Assembly: GCF_013388355.1 (NCBI RefSeq)
Contig: NZ_CP058246.1
Coordinates: 1,922,001-1,986,000 of the forward strand
Source of the DNA: Flavobacterium sp. LPB0248
GTDB lineage: Bacteria > Bacteroidota > Bacteroidia > Flavobacteriales > Flavobacteriaceae
Length of the DNA: 64,000 nucleotides
Reading direction: 5' to 3'
This document shows positions 8,801-19,198 of the stretch, piece after piece (position 1 is the stretch's first letter; every line of letters begins with the position of its first letter). The notes under the pieces are model-generated. The model made no database searches and had not been told where the DNA came from. It saw only the letters and a list, made by a program, of their open reading frames with translations. The position numbers and the translations under genes were made by a program.

Positions 8801-8942
8801 ATCAAAATTTAAATTCCAAATTTTAAATTCCAAAATCCAACCAGAATTAAAAACGTTATGTTGATAATTTATTAAAATTGGAGTTTGGGATTTAAAAGCT
8901 GGAATTTTTTACTTTTAAAAACATATTAAAACTTAAAATATT
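8801..8942. repeat. rpsB-tsf spacer made of degenerate AAATTCCA/TGGAATTT words
   Basis: The 142-base spacer holds repeated words AAATTCCA and AAATCCAAC on the left and TTGGAGTTT and CTGGAATTT on the right, giving an imperfect long hairpin. The same words make the repeats at 24034-24081 and 30701-30787. No gene is seen. Confidence 0.5.
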
Positions 8943-9905
8943 ATGGCAACAATTACTGCTGCAGACGTAAATAAATTAAGACAATCTACAGGTGCCGGAA
9001 TGATGGACTGTAAAAAGGCTTTAGTTGAAGCTGAAGGTGATTTCGATAAAGCTATCCAAATCCTTAGAGAAAAAGGACAAAAAGTTGCTGCTAACCGTTC
9101 TGACCGTGAGTCTTCTGAAGGAGCTGCTGTTTCTTTTATCAATGCTGACCACACTAAAGGAGCTATCATCACTTTAAACTGCGAAACTGACTTCGTAGGT
9201 AAAAATGAAGCTTTCGTAACTTTAGCTAAAGATTTAGTTGAAAGAGCTATCAACTTCTCTAATAAAGAAGAATTTTTAGCTTCTGATTTCAACGGAATCA
9301 CTGTTGCTGAAAAATTAATCGAGCAAACTGGTGTTATCGGTGAGAAAATCGAAATCGGTGGTTTTGAAATTTTAGAAGGTGCTTACGTTGGATCTTATGT
9401 TCACGTTAATAAAATTGCTGCTTTAACTGCAATTTCTGCTCCAGTTGCTAACGCTGAAGCTTTAACAAAAGACGTTTCTATGCAAGTTGCTTCTATGGGA
9501 GCTGATACATTATCTTACAAAGATTTTGATCCTGCTTTCGTTGAATCTGAACTTGCTGCTCGTATTGCTGTAATCGAAAAGGACAATGAAGAAGCTGCAC
9601 GTTTAGGAAAAACTTTAAAAAATGTTCCTAAATACATCTCTTTCTCTCAATTAACTCCTGAGGTTATCAAACAAGCTGAAGAAGATGCTAAAGCTGAATT
9701 AAAAGCTGAAGGTAAACCAGAGCAAATCTGGGATAAAATTCTTCCAGGTAAAGTTCAACGTTTTATCTCTGACAACACTACTTTAGATCAAGAGAAAGCT
9801 CTTTTAGATCAAAACTTCATCAAAGATGACAGTAAAAAAGTTGGTGATTACGTAAAAGGATTCAATGTTGAAATTACAGGTTTCAAAAGAGTTACTTTAG
9901 GTTAA
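8943..9905 (+). CDS. tsf: Elongation factor Ts
   Basis: A 320-residue guanine nucleotide exchange factor for EF-Tu. The N-terminal UBA-like domain has LRQSTGAGMMDCKKAL and the core TDFVGKNEAF motif follows. The length exceeds E. coli EF-Ts (283) through insertions in the C-terminal half, usual in this phylum. Last gene of the ribosomal operon; a strong terminator follows. Confidence 0.97.
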   Translation: MATITAADVNKLRQSTGAGMMDCKKALVEAEGDFDKAIQILREKGQKVAANRSDRESSEGAAVSFINADHTKGAIITLNCETDFVGKNEAFVTLAKDLVERAINFSNKEEFLASDFNGITVAEKLIEQTGVIGEKIEIGGFEILEGAYVGSYVHVNKIAALTAISAPVANAEALTKDVSMQVASMGADTLSYKDFDPAFVESELAARIAVIEKDNEEAARLGKTLKNVPKYISFSQLTPEVIKQAEEDAKAELKAEGKPEQIWDKILPGKVQRFISDNTTLDQEKALLDQNFIKDDSKKVGDYVKGFNVEITGFKRVTLG

Positions 9906-9923
9906 TATATTATTTTCAATATT

Positions 9924-9958
9924 AAAAAGCCCGAATATTTATTTATTCGGGCTTTTTT
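9924..9958. terminator. Bidirectional terminator between tsf and M3 peptidase
   Basis: GCCCGAATA (9929-9937) pairs with TATTCGGGC (9944-9952), bounded by A5 on the left and T6 on the right. Confidence 0.92.
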
Positions 9959-9962
9959 ATTT

Positions 9963-12026
9963 TTAGCTTTCAATTGGAAAATTTCTTGCTCTCATCAAGG
10001 CATCAGATTGTGGCGCATGACCTCTAAAATTCTCATACATTTCTTCATTATCAATCGTATTTCCAACACTTAAAACGGTTTCGTAAAGACGTTTAGAAAT
10101 CACTTTATCAAAAGGACCGTTTCCTTCCAAAAATGCCTCATATGCATCTGCATTAATCACATCTGCCCATAAGTAACTGTAATATCCTGCCGCATATCCA
10201 TCGCTTGAAAATATATGTGCAAACTGCGGAATCCTGTGTCGCATTACGATTTCAGACGGCATATTAATTTCACTTAAGATTTTCTTCTCAAATGCATGCG
10301 GATCAACTGTTTCAGTAGTTAAATGCAGTTCCATGTCTACAAACGAACTAGAAATCGTTTCTACTGTTGCAAAACCTTCGTTAAAATTGGCTGCTTTTCC
10401 TATTCTTTCTACCAATGATTGCGATAAAGGTTCTTTAGTTTTATAATGAAGCGCAAATTTATTCAACACTTCTGGGGTCGCTAACCAATGTTCTAATAAT
10501 TGCGAAGGAAATTCTACATAATCTCTCGCAACTGAAGTCCCAGAAAGGCTCGGATAAGTTACATTCGAACATAATCCGTGTAAAGCATGTCCAAATTCAT
10601 GAAATAAAGTTGTAGCGTCATCCCACGAGATTAAAACAGGTTCATCGCTGTTTCCTTTAATAAAATTGCAATTGTTTGACACAATAGGAAGCACGTTACC
10701 TTTTATTTTCTGCTGGTCTCTATGCGAATTCATCCATGCCCCTGAACGTTTTCCAGTACGAGCATAAGGATCAAAATACCATAAGCCAATTGGCTCTCCT
10801 GTATTTTTATTATTCACTTCCCAAACACGAACATCTGAATGATAAACCGGAACATCAAATAACTGTTTAAAGCCTAAATTGAACAATTCACCAGCTGTCC
10901 AGAACATTCCTTCGCGTAAATTTTCCAGCTGTAAATATTGCTTGATTTCATTTTGGTCCAAATCGTATTTTGCTTTGCGTACTTTTTCTGCATAATAGCG
11001 GTAATCCCAAGGCTGAATATTAAAATTGCCACCTTCTCTATCGACCATTTCTTGCATAGCAGAAACATCATTTTTCACCTTTTCTATAGCAGGTTTCCAT
11101 ACCGAATTCATCAGATCTAATGTTTTCTGAGGATCTTTAGCCATCTTGTTTGACAAACTCCATTCGGCAAAATTTGCAAAACCTAAAATATTCGCTTTTT
11201 CCGCCCTTAATCTCAAAATAGATACAAGGGTTTCATTTGTGTCATTTTCATTCTTATTATCGCCACGTTTTACGAAAATATCAAAAGCTTTTTCCCTTAA
11301 ATTTCTTCTGTTTGAGAAAGTTAAAAACGGCTCAATTGAAGATCTTGTGTTTCCAATGCATCCTAAAGCTTTTAGATTTCTTTCTTTCGCTTCTGCAATT
11401 GCTGCATTCTTAAATTCCTCAGGCAAACCGTCAAAATCAGCTTCTGTCTCTAACTCTATATACTGATCGTTTTCTTCTGCCAATAACTTTTGGCTAAAAG
11501 AAGTAAAAAGCGTTGCCAATTCCTGATTGATCTTAGCCACTTTATCTTTATCCTTTTCTTCTAGCTCCGCTCCTTCTCTAACAAAATCAGTGTAATAAAG
11601 CCAAAGAATACGTTGCTGTTCCTTAGTTAAATCCTTCTTTTCATTCGATTTATACAAGACTTCAATTCTAGAAAACAGTTTGTTATTTTGATACAATTTA
11701 TCATTGATCTCTGCCAATTTTGGCGACATTTCCGTGTCAACTACATTAAATTCTAGAGTACTTAGATTAGATCTATAAATGCCATAAACCGCATGAATTC
11801 GATCTAATTTTGTACCCGAAAGCTCTAAAGCTTCAATGGTATTTTCAAATGTAGGCTTTTGTGGATTATTCGCAATTGCATCAATCTCTTCTAATTTTTC
11901 TTTGATCGCAAATTCTATTGTAGGCTTAAAATCTGAAATTTTATATGCCGTAAAATCTGGAATGCCTCCATAAGGACCAGACCAATCTTTTAACAATGAA
12001 TTATCTAACTCTATTGGTGTTTTCAT
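9963..12026 (-). CDS. M3-family oligopeptidase (Dcp/OpdA type)
   Basis: A zinc metallopeptidase of 687 residues that degrades oligopeptides, probably in the cytoplasm because no signal peptide is visible. The catalytic HEFGHALHG motif lies about two-thirds along the protein, with the downstream glutamate region EGFATVE and the family C-terminal AAGYYSYLWADVINADAYEAF. The length fits Dcp and oligopeptidase A (about 680). The ATG at 12026 is chosen because upstream in-frame residues are not family-like; an ATG 12 codons earlier exists. Confidence 0.9.
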   Translation of the reverse strand: MKTPIELDNSLLKDWSGPYGGIPDFTAYKISDFKPTIEFAIKEKLEEIDAIANNPQKPTFENTIEALELSGTKLDRIHAVYGIYRSNLSTLEFNVVDTEMSPKLAEINDKLYQNNKLFSRIEVLYKSNEKKDLTKEQQRILWLYYTDFVREGAELEEKDKDKVAKINQELATLFTSFSQKLLAEENDQYIELETEADFDGLPEEFKNAAIAEAKERNLKALGCIGNTRSSIEPFLTFSNRRNLREKAFDIFVKRGDNKNENDTNETLVSILRLRAEKANILGFANFAEWSLSNKMAKDPQKTLDLMNSVWKPAIEKVKNDVSAMQEMVDREGGNFNIQPWDYRYYAEKVRKAKYDLDQNEIKQYLQLENLREGMFWTAGELFNLGFKQLFDVPVYHSDVRVWEVNNKNTGEPIGLWYFDPYARTGKRSGAWMNSHRDQQKIKGNVLPIVSNNCNFIKGNSDEPVLISWDDATTLFHEFGHALHGLCSNVTYPSLSGTSVARDYVEFPSQLLEHWLATPEVLNKFALHYKTKEPLSQSLVERIGKAANFNEGFATVETISSSFVDMELHLTTETVDPHAFEKKILSEINMPSEIVMRHRIPQFAHIFSSDGYAAGYYSYLWADVINADAYEAFLEGNGPFDKVISKRLYETVLSVGNTIDNEEMYENFRGHAPQSDALMRARNFPIES

Positions 12027-12169
12027 AACAAATACATTAATTAATTCTGTGCAAAATTTCAATCAGAAAAAGAGCAACAGAATCTCAAAATTAACCAATC
12101 GAAAGCAAACTTCATACGCCAATAGATTATAAAAATTAATCTGCTTCTAAGATTTAAAAAGAAATAGTT

Positions 12170-12177
12170 TATTTTTG
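12170..12177 (+). promoter_or_regulatory. Promoter -7 element for transporter gene
   Basis: TATTTTTG matches TAnnTTTG and lies 22 bases before the ATG at 12199. It shows that the in-frame TTG at 12175 belongs to the promoter, not to the gene. Confidence 0.55.
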
Positions 12178-12198
12178 AAATACCAATTTAAAAATAAC

Positions 12199-12861
12199 AT
12201 GTTTAAAACCAGAAAAGAAATTGTTTTTGTAATTTTAGCAGGAATATTTATTACTAATGCCGTTGTGGCTGAGTTAATTGGAGGAAAGCTAATTCAAATT
12301 GGTCCTTTTGTAATGAGTATCGGAATTTTGCCTTGGCCAGTTGTATTTCTAACTACCGATTTGATTAACGAATATTTTGGCGAAAAAGGTGTAAAAAAAC
12401 TTTCTTTCATTACAGCTTGTTTGATTGCTTATGCTTTTCTGATACTTTTTATGGCAATTGTTATTCCCGCCGCAAAAGGAATTAGTCCAGTAAATGACAG
12501 TCAGTTTCAAGCAGTTTTTGGGCAGAGTATGTGGATCATTATTGGAAGCTTAATCGCTTTCATGGCATCACAGCTTATTGACGTATGGATATTTTGGTTC
12601 TTCAAGAACAGAACTGGTGAGAAAAAAATATGGTTAAGAACTACTGGTTCTACTGTTATTTCGCAATTGTTTGATTCGTTTATTGTTTTAGGAATTGCTT
12701 TTTGGCTTCCAGGAAAAATTGATTTTGACACTTTTATATCTTCAGGGATAATAGGATATACTTTTAAGTTAGCAATTGCTATTTTATTAACTCCAGCAAT
12801 TTATCTGGGGCATCATCTGATTAAGAAATATTTGGACGAAGATCCTGCACATAAAGGATAA
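12199..12861 (+). CDS. Queuosine precursor transporter (YhhQ/VUT family)
   Basis: An inner-membrane protein of 220 residues with about six hydrophobic helices. Family sequence includes NAVVAELIGGKLIQIGPF, LTTDLINEYFGEKG and SQLFDSFIVLGIAFW. E. coli YhhQ takes up queuine precursors such as preQ0/preQ1 for tRNA modification; the same role is inferred here. A preQ1 riboswitch was not seen upstream. The start is the ATG at 12199, since the upstream TTG overlaps a promoter element. Confidence 0.88.
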   Translation: MFKTRKEIVFVILAGIFITNAVVAELIGGKLIQIGPFVMSIGILPWPVVFLTTDLINEYFGEKGVKKLSFITACLIAYAFLILFMAIVIPAAKGISPVNDSQFQAVFGQSMWIIIGSLIAFMASQLIDVWIFWFFKNRTGEKKIWLRTTGSTVISQLFDSFIVLGIAFWLPGKIDFDTFISSGIIGYTFKLAIAILLTPAIYLGHHLIKKYLDEDPAHKG

Positions 12862-12884
12862 AAAACAAAAAACATATTTAGGTC

Positions 12885-13559
12885 ATGAAAAAAAATTACT
12901 TGCTTATTTTATTCTCTGTTACCTATTTCTTTTTAAGCTGTGGCAATGACGAAAAAAAACAGCCTAAAAAAGCCATTCAATCTGTTAATAAATTAACACC
13001 TGCACCTATAAAAAAGAATCCAAAAATTTCATCTAAAAGCATTACTGCCTCAAGAAAGATTGAATCTCAAAAAAATACTTCACAAAATACTTTTGCTGTC
13101 AAAAACAAAATTGAACTTAAAACTGCGCCGCCAGAATCATTAAACAAAACAGAAAAGCCTGTTGACATAAAAAAAGAAGCAAATGATAAACTGGTCAATT
13201 TTGTAAACCTTCGCAAGATATTCGACAAATGTAAAATGGGACAGACTTTAAGTCAAAAACAATTAACCGAAAATTTTGAAATACCAAAAGAAGCTGTTAA
13301 ACTGGTAAAAAGTGTTACCAGAACGGCAGAAAATGAACTGGCCGTAAAATGGCAATCTACTTGGTTTGTCGAAAAAGTATCTGACGCAGAACTAGAAGAT
13401 GGCAAAATGAAAGTAGTTTTTAAAGCCAATAAAATGTACACTTCTGGAAATGCAATTGGTATTAAATACAACAGAAAAGTTTACAACAATCTAGTTATAA
13501 TTGGACGTTCGGCCTATATTCCGAGTGTAAAAGGATATAGCTGGCAGATAGGAAGATAG
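12885..13559 (+). CDS. Lipoprotein of unknown function
   Basis: A 224-residue protein with a lipoprotein signal peptide (YFFLSCGN; cysteine near residue 19). Residues about 20-105 are Lys/Ser/Thr-rich and probably an unstructured linker. The C-terminal 120 residues form a compact domain with LSQKQLTENFEIPKEAVKLV and a beta-rich end. I do not recognise the family. It lies 23 bases after the transporter gene and may be co-transcribed. Confidence 0.7.
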   Translation: MKKNYLLILFSVTYFFLSCGNDEKKQPKKAIQSVNKLTPAPIKKNPKISSKSITASRKIESQKNTSQNTFAVKNKIELKTAPPESLNKTEKPVDIKKEANDKLVNFVNLRKIFDKCKMGQTLSQKQLTENFEIPKEAVKLVKSVTRTAENELAVKWQSTWFVEKVSDAELEDGKMKVVFKANKMYTSGNAIGIKYNRKVYNNLVIIGRSAYIPSVKGYSWQIGR

Positions 13560-13661
13560 TGAAAGAAAAATTTTACTAAACAAAAAGCAACCTAACCTAC
13601 TTAGCAATCAATCAATTACAAATTAACAATAAAAAAATACGAAAAAACTTAATATTTGTTC

Positions 13662-13691
13662 TTGGTTTTCTTTTAAAAGATTTTATTTTTG
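13662..13691 (+). promoter_or_regulatory. Promoter of lipocalin-like gene
   Basis: TTG (13662-13664), 19-base spacer and TATTTTTG (13684-13691) form a full Bacteroidetes-type promoter, 32 bases before the start codon. Confidence 0.7.
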
Positions 13692-13722
13692 CCAAACATT
13701 TAACAAATAAAATCTACCAAAA

Positions 13723-14154
13723 ATGAAAAAACTAAGCATTCTTTTCGTGTCAATCTTGACATTAGGTTTAACAGCAGTATCGTGTAGTAGTGATGATGAC
13801 AAGGACAGCGGATCAATTGAAGGAAAATGGGAAATAACTCACCAAGGAGCAATTGTTGCTAATCAAGAAGTAATTCAGCCTTATAATAGTGAAGGCTGTG
13901 AAATTCCATCAATGACTTTTTCTAATGATGGAAAATTTATCGATACTACGTCTGAATATTGGGACTCAAAATGTAGTACCTATACTGAAGATGGTACTTG
14001 GAAAAAAGATGGAAATACATTAACTCTAAAATATAGTGATGAAGAGATTAAATGGGAAATCTCTGAATTAAGCAGTAGCACACTAAAAGTAAAAATGACA
14101 TATTCTGAGGGAGGTTTATCAGTAAGTGCTGTTTCTGTATACAAGAGGAAATAA
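13723..14154 (+). CDS. Lipocalin-like lipoprotein
   Basis: A 143-residue secreted lipoprotein. The lipobox is AVSCSS with cysteine at about residue 21, followed by an acidic DDDKD linker. The rest reads as a small beta-barrel of the bacterial lipocalin-like type: IEGKWEITHQG, MTFSNDGKFIDT, YTEDGTWKKDGNTLTLKY and LKVKMTYS. Many such genes occur in Flavobacteria; the ligand is unknown. It has its own promoter and terminator. Confidence 0.8.
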   Translation: MKKLSILFVSILTLGLTAVSCSSDDDKDSGSIEGKWEITHQGAIVANQEVIQPYNSEGCEIPSMTFSNDGKFIDTTSEYWDSKCSTYTEDGTWKKDGNTLTLKYSDEEIKWEISELSSSTLKVKMTYSEGGLSVSAVSVYKRK

Positions 14155-14175
14155 TAATAAATAAATTTTCCAAAG

Positions 14176-14206
14176 GCTTCAAACTTCATAGTTTGAAGCT
14201 TTTTTT
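14176..14206 (+). terminator. Terminator after lipocalin-like gene
   Basis: GCTTCAAACT (14176-14185) and AGTTTGAAGC (14190-14199) form a perfect 10-bp stem, followed by seven T. Confidence 0.92.
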
Positions 14207-14224
14207 ATACATTTAAAATAAAAA

Positions 14225-14785
14225 ATGGAACTAATAAGATGCGGCTGGTGTTCTGCCAGCGATTTATATAAAAAATATCATGACGAAGAATGGGGAACCC
14301 CTGTTTACGACGACCCAACTATTTTTGAGTTTTTAATTCTAGAAACGTTTCAGGCTGGACTAAGTTGGATTACTATTTTAAATAAAAGGGAAAACTTCAA
14401 AACTGCTTTTGACAATTTTGATTATAAAAAAATTGCTAATTATTCTGAAGATAAAATCGAAGAATTAATGCAGAATACAGGAATCATTCGTAATCAACTC
14501 AAAATTAAATCTGCCGTTACAAACGCTCAGGCTTTTATGAAAATCCAGGAAGAATTTGGAACATTTTCTGACTATATCTGGAAATTTACTGACGGCAAAC
14601 CAATTGATAACAATCCAAAAACGTTGAAAGATGTACCGGCAACCACTCCAATTTCTGATGCAATCAGCAAAGATTTAAAAAAACGCGGATTCAAATTTGT
14701 CGGTTCAACCGTCATTTACGCTCACATGCAGGCGACCGGAATGGTCAATGATCACGTAGAAGATTGCTTTACTAGAACTAAATAG
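14225..14785 (+). CDS. tag: DNA-3-methyladenine glycosylase I
   Basis: Removes 3-methyladenine from alkylated DNA in base-excision repair. The protein is 186 residues, the family's normal size. Recognisable parts are RCGWC near the N-terminus, YHDEEWGTPVYDD, FQAGLSWITIL and the C-terminal VNDHVEDCF; the Cys/His residues at both ends correspond to the zinc ligands of E. coli Tag. The gene stands alone; other alkylation-repair genes of this window lie near 43.5-46 kb. Confidence 0.95.
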   Translation: MELIRCGWCSASDLYKKYHDEEWGTPVYDDPTIFEFLILETFQAGLSWITILNKRENFKTAFDNFDYKKIANYSEDKIEELMQNTGIIRNQLKIKSAVTNAQAFMKIQEEFGTFSDYIWKFTDGKPIDNNPKTLKDVPATTPISDAISKDLKKRGFKFVGSTVIYAHMQATGMVNDHVEDCFTRTK

Positions 14786-14795
14786 CTTTCAGTCA

Positions 14796-14849
14796 CAGTC
14801 TCAGTTTTCAGTGACTTTTCTCAGTTATAAAAACTGAAAACTGAGACTG
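14796..14849. repeat. Inverted repeat with 17-bp perfect arms
   Basis: CAGTCTCAGTTTTCAGT (14796-14812) is the exact complement of 14833-14849, with a 20-base loop. It lies between tag and the thiamine operon and lacks a T-run. Confidence 0.7.
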
Positions 14850-14874
14850 AGACCGAAAACTTAAAAAAATTACA

Positions 14875-14882
14875 TATATTTG
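14875..14882 (+). promoter_or_regulatory. Promoter -7 element of thiamine operon
   Basis: TATATTTG matches TAnnTTTG and would start transcription close to 14888, at the first base of the TPP aptamer. No good -33 TTG is seen. Confidence 0.55.
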
Positions 14883-14888
14883 CTTCAC

Positions 14889-14968
14889 ACTTTAGGGGTG
14901 TCTGCATCACGCAGGCTGAGATTTTACCCTCTGAACCTGATCTAGTTCATACTAGCGTAGGGAAAAGT
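14889..14968 (+). promoter_or_regulatory. TPP riboswitch aptamer (THI element) of thi operon
   Basis: The conserved parts occur in order: AGGGGTGTC, GCAGGCTGAGA, TTACCC, GAACCTGATCTAGTTC and TAGCGTAGGGAA. Outer stem P1 can be ACTTT/AAAGT (14889-14893, 14964-14968). TPP binding normally lowers expression of the genes that follow, here thiS onward. Confidence 0.96.
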
Positions 14969-14970
14969 AA

Positions 14971-15050
14971 GATGACTTCTTGAACGCATTTCTATGCGTC
15001 ATTGTAGCCATTCCTAAGGTGTATCTATACACTAAACTCAAAAGGAATGG
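14971..15050 (+). promoter_or_regulatory. Expression platform that can bury the thiS start codon
   Basis: A hairpin ACGCAT/ATGCGT (14984-14989, 14994-14999) is followed by an 8-bp helix CCATTCCT (15008-15015) with AGGAATGG (15043-15050). The second strand contains the thiS ATG. A small hairpin GTGTA/TACAC sits in its loop. CCTAA (15013-15017) can alternatively pair with TTAGG of the aptamer (14892-14896), a plausible on-state. Confidence 0.65.
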
Positions 15051-15253
15051 AACTAAAAATCAATCAACAAACCAAACAATTCAATGCTGAATCGCTAAGC
15101 GTTCAATCATTGCTCGATCTCGAAATTCCGCACAAACAAAACGGAATTGCTGTTGCTGTTAACAATACCGTTGTTCCAAAACTCAAATGGAACGAATTCT
15201 TCGTACAAGAAACTGACGAAATTCTGATTATTTCTGCTACGCAGGGAGGATAG
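15047..15253 (+). CDS. thiS: Sulfur carrier protein ThiS
   Basis: A 68-residue ubiquitin-like sulfur carrier that ends in Gly-Gly (ISATQGG), the site adenylated by ThiF and thiocarboxylated for thiazole synthesis. It is first in the operon and its ATG lies inside a helix of the riboswitch expression platform. Confidence 0.96.
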   Translation: MELKINQQTKQFNAESLSVQSLLDLEIPHKQNGIAVAVNNTVVPKLKWNEFFVQETDEILIISATQGG

Positions 15254-15258
15254 AATAA

Positions 15259-17169
<1,911 letters not shown>

Positions 17170-17182
17170 TGAGATGAGATTT

Positions 17183-17217
17183 GTAAAATGTGAAATGTTT
17201 TGATTTTCACATTTTAC
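17183..17217. repeat. Inverted repeat after thiC
   Basis: GTAAAATGTGAAA (17183-17195) and TTTCACATTTTAC (17205-17217) are perfectly complementary with a 9-base loop. Related words (CTTACATTTTAC) occur before thiC near 15320-15330. Confidence 0.6.
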
Positions 17218-17242
17218 ATCTTACAAAAAGCTTTTTACAAAT

Positions 17243-17857
17243 ATGATTGTGATTACAAATCCTTTTTTTATTGAAGATGAAATTCAAATGCTGAATTCTT
17301 TATTGGAAGAAGGATTGTCTTTGCTTCATATTCGGAAACCTGATTTTTCAGAAGTAGAAATGGCGCAATTTATTGATCAGATCAAATTAGAATTTCGCAC
17401 TAATCTGGTTTTGCACAGCCATCACCAGTTAGCCGAAGATCTTGGTATTGACCGATTTCATTTTTCTGAGAAAGAAAGAAAAAAATTTCCTGCAAGGTTT
17501 CCAAAACCTTGTAGGTTTAAATCAAAATCAATTTCAACATCAACACATTCTATCGAAGATTTCAATTCGTTAGAAAATGAATTTGATTATGCCTTCTTAA
17601 GTCCTGTTTTTAAAAGTATATCGAAGGAAAATTATCATCCAGAAGTGGATCTTTTTGAAGCATTAAAGTCAAGAACAAATCAACATACAAAAGTCATCGC
17701 CTTAGGCGGAATTGATGCCGAAAACATTCAAAAAACCTTAGAAAATGGTTTTGATAATGTGGCGCTTTTGGGAAGCATTTGGAATAACAAAAATCCGTTA
17801 AAACAATTTAAATTATGTCAGCAGATCGCCCTTTCGTACTCACAATCGCAGGTTTAG
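17243..17857 (+). CDS. ThiE/TenI-like protein carrying an in-frame palindromic repeat
   Basis: A 204-residue TIM-barrel protein of the thiamine-phosphate synthase/TenI family. Family-like stretches are LLEEGLSLLHIRKPDF, STSTHSIEDF, DYAFLSPVFKSISK and VIALGGIDAENIQK. A true ThiE also exists in this operon, so this copy may be a TenI-like thiazole tautomerase or a divergent synthase; the sequence does not decide. Residues 83-92 (PARFPKPCRF) are encoded by a palindrome at 17489-17515 that looks like an inserted repeat. Its end overlaps thiD by 43 bases. Confidence 0.85.
   Translation: MIVITNPFFIEDEIQMLNSLLEEGLSLLHIRKPDFSEVEMAQFIDQIKLEFRTNLVLHSHHQLAEDLGIDRFHFSEKERKKFPARFPKPCRFKSKSISTSTHSIEDFNSLENEFDYAFLSPVFKSISKENYHPEVDLFEALKSRTNQHTKVIALGGIDAENIQKTLENGFDNVALLGSIWNNKNPLKQFKLCQQIALSYSQSQV
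17489..17515. repeat. Palindromic repeat inside a coding region
   Basis: CCTGCAAGGTTT (17489-17500) pairs with AAACCTTGTAGG (17504-17515) with one G-U position and a 3-base loop. It is read in frame and adds about ten residues to the host protein. Confidence 0.7.
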
Positions 17858-18567
17858 ATCCATCTGGAGGTGCTGGAATTTTGGCTGATATCAAGACATT
17901 TGAACAGCATAAAGTGACTGGTTTCGCTATTTCGACAGCCAATACAATTCAGACCGAAAATCAGTTTTACGAAATTCAATGGACTGATCTGAGTTTTGTA
18001 ATTCGTTCCATTGAAACACTATTTGCAAACTATAAAATCAGTGCGGTAAAAATAGGAATTGTTGCTTCTTTGTTTGATTTAAATCAGATTCTTTCGACTA
18101 TAAAAAAGCTTTCTCCTTCAACAAAAATCGTTTGGGATCCAGTTTTAAAATCGACTACTAAATTTGAATTTATCAATATCGAAAGTCATTTGAATTTACA
18201 CACCATACTTTCAAAAATCGATTTGATCACCCCAAATTATGATGAAATGGCAATATTATTCCAAGATTCTGATTTGAAAAGCTTTTGGAAAGAAAACCAA
18301 ATGCCTACTCGTATTCTATTAAAAGGCGGTCATAACAAAACAGCTTTGGGAACTGATCTTTTATTTCTAGAAAATGAAATCTTAGAATTAACTCCGTCAA
18401 ATAAAAATTGCTCCGAGAAACATGGTTCAGGCTGTGTTCTCTCATCTGCAATTACATCAAATTTAGCTCTAAATCAACCCTTATTTGAAGCCTGCAAAAA
18501 CGCTAAAATCTATATTGAAAACTATCTAAGCTCAACTACAACTTTAATTGGATATCATTATGTATAA
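17815..18567 (+). CDS. thiD: Hydroxymethylpyrimidine (phosphate) kinase
   Basis: A ribokinase-fold kinase that phosphorylates HMP and HMP-P to HMP-PP for coupling with the thiazole. The protein has 250 residues. The N-terminus has LTIAGLDPSGGAGILADIKTF, the middle KIGIVAS and WDPVLKS, and the C-terminal anion-hole motif is HGSGCVLSSAI. It overlaps the upstream ThiE-like gene by 43 bases and the following thiE start by 8 bases, so translation is coupled. Confidence 0.95.
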   Translation: MSADRPFVLTIAGLDPSGGAGILADIKTFEQHKVTGFAISTANTIQTENQFYEIQWTDLSFVIRSIETLFANYKISAVKIGIVASLFDLNQILSTIKKLSPSTKIVWDPVLKSTTKFEFINIESHLNLHTILSKIDLITPNYDEMAILFQDSDLKSFWKENQMPTRILLKGGHNKTALGTDLLFLENEILELTPSNKNCSEKHGSGCVLSSAITSNLALNQPLFEACKNAKIYIENYLSSTTTLIGYHYV

Positions 18568-19198
18568 CAAATTACAATATATCTCTCAAGGCGAAACAGT
18601 CGAAAAACAATTGTACAACATTAAGCAAGCACTTGATACTGGTTGCAAATGGGTACAAATGCGATTTAAAAACCAAACCCAAAAAGACGTTTTCACTTTA
18701 GCGGAAGCGGTGAAACCTTTGTGCGAAGAATATCTTGCGAATTTTATTGTAAACGACGATTTGCATCTCGCAAAACAAATTGCAGCTAACGGAGTTCACT
18801 TAGGATTAACCGATACAAAAATCGACGAAGCAAGGGCTTTTTTAGGCACTTCAAAAATAATTGGAGGAACTGCCAATACTTTTGAAGATATTGAAAATCA
18901 TGTAAAAAACGGTTGTGATTATATTGGCTTGGGGCCTTTTAGATTTACAGCAACAAAAGAAAAACTGAGTCCGATTTTGGGTTTATCGGGTTACTATGAG
19001 ATTCTTCAAAAACTAAAAAAAAATAAAATCGATATTCCTGTTTATGCCATTGGAGGCATTACACTACGCGATGTAAGTCCGTTAATGGAGACTGGAATTT
19101 TCGGAATTGCCGTGTCTGGAATCATTACGGAAAGTGATGAAAAGGAAAAATTAATTCAACAATTAAACGAAAAATTATATGCAGACATCATTGTTTAA
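18560..19198 (+). CDS. thiE: Thiamine-phosphate synthase
   Basis: Joins HMP-PP and thiazole phosphate to thiamine phosphate. The protein has 212 residues from the ATG at 18560, which overlaps the thiD stop. Family sequence includes [59 protein letters not shown] and [11 protein letters not shown]. It overlaps thiG by 20 bases. Confidence 0.95.
   Translation: MYNKLQYISQGETVEKQLYNIKQALDTGCKWVQMRFKNQTQKDVFTLAEAVKPLCEEYLANFIVNDDLHLAKQIAANGVHLGLTDTKIDEARAFLGTSKIIGGTANTFEDIENHVKNGCDYIGLGPFRFTATKEKLSPILGLSGYYEILQKLKKNKIDIPVYAIGGITLRDVSPLMETGIFGIAVSGIITESDEKEKLIQQLNEKLYADIIV

Noticed and set aside
12175..12198. TTG start for the queuosine-precursor transporter
   Set aside because: The TTG is part of a TAnnTTTG promoter element; the ATG at 12199 fits better.
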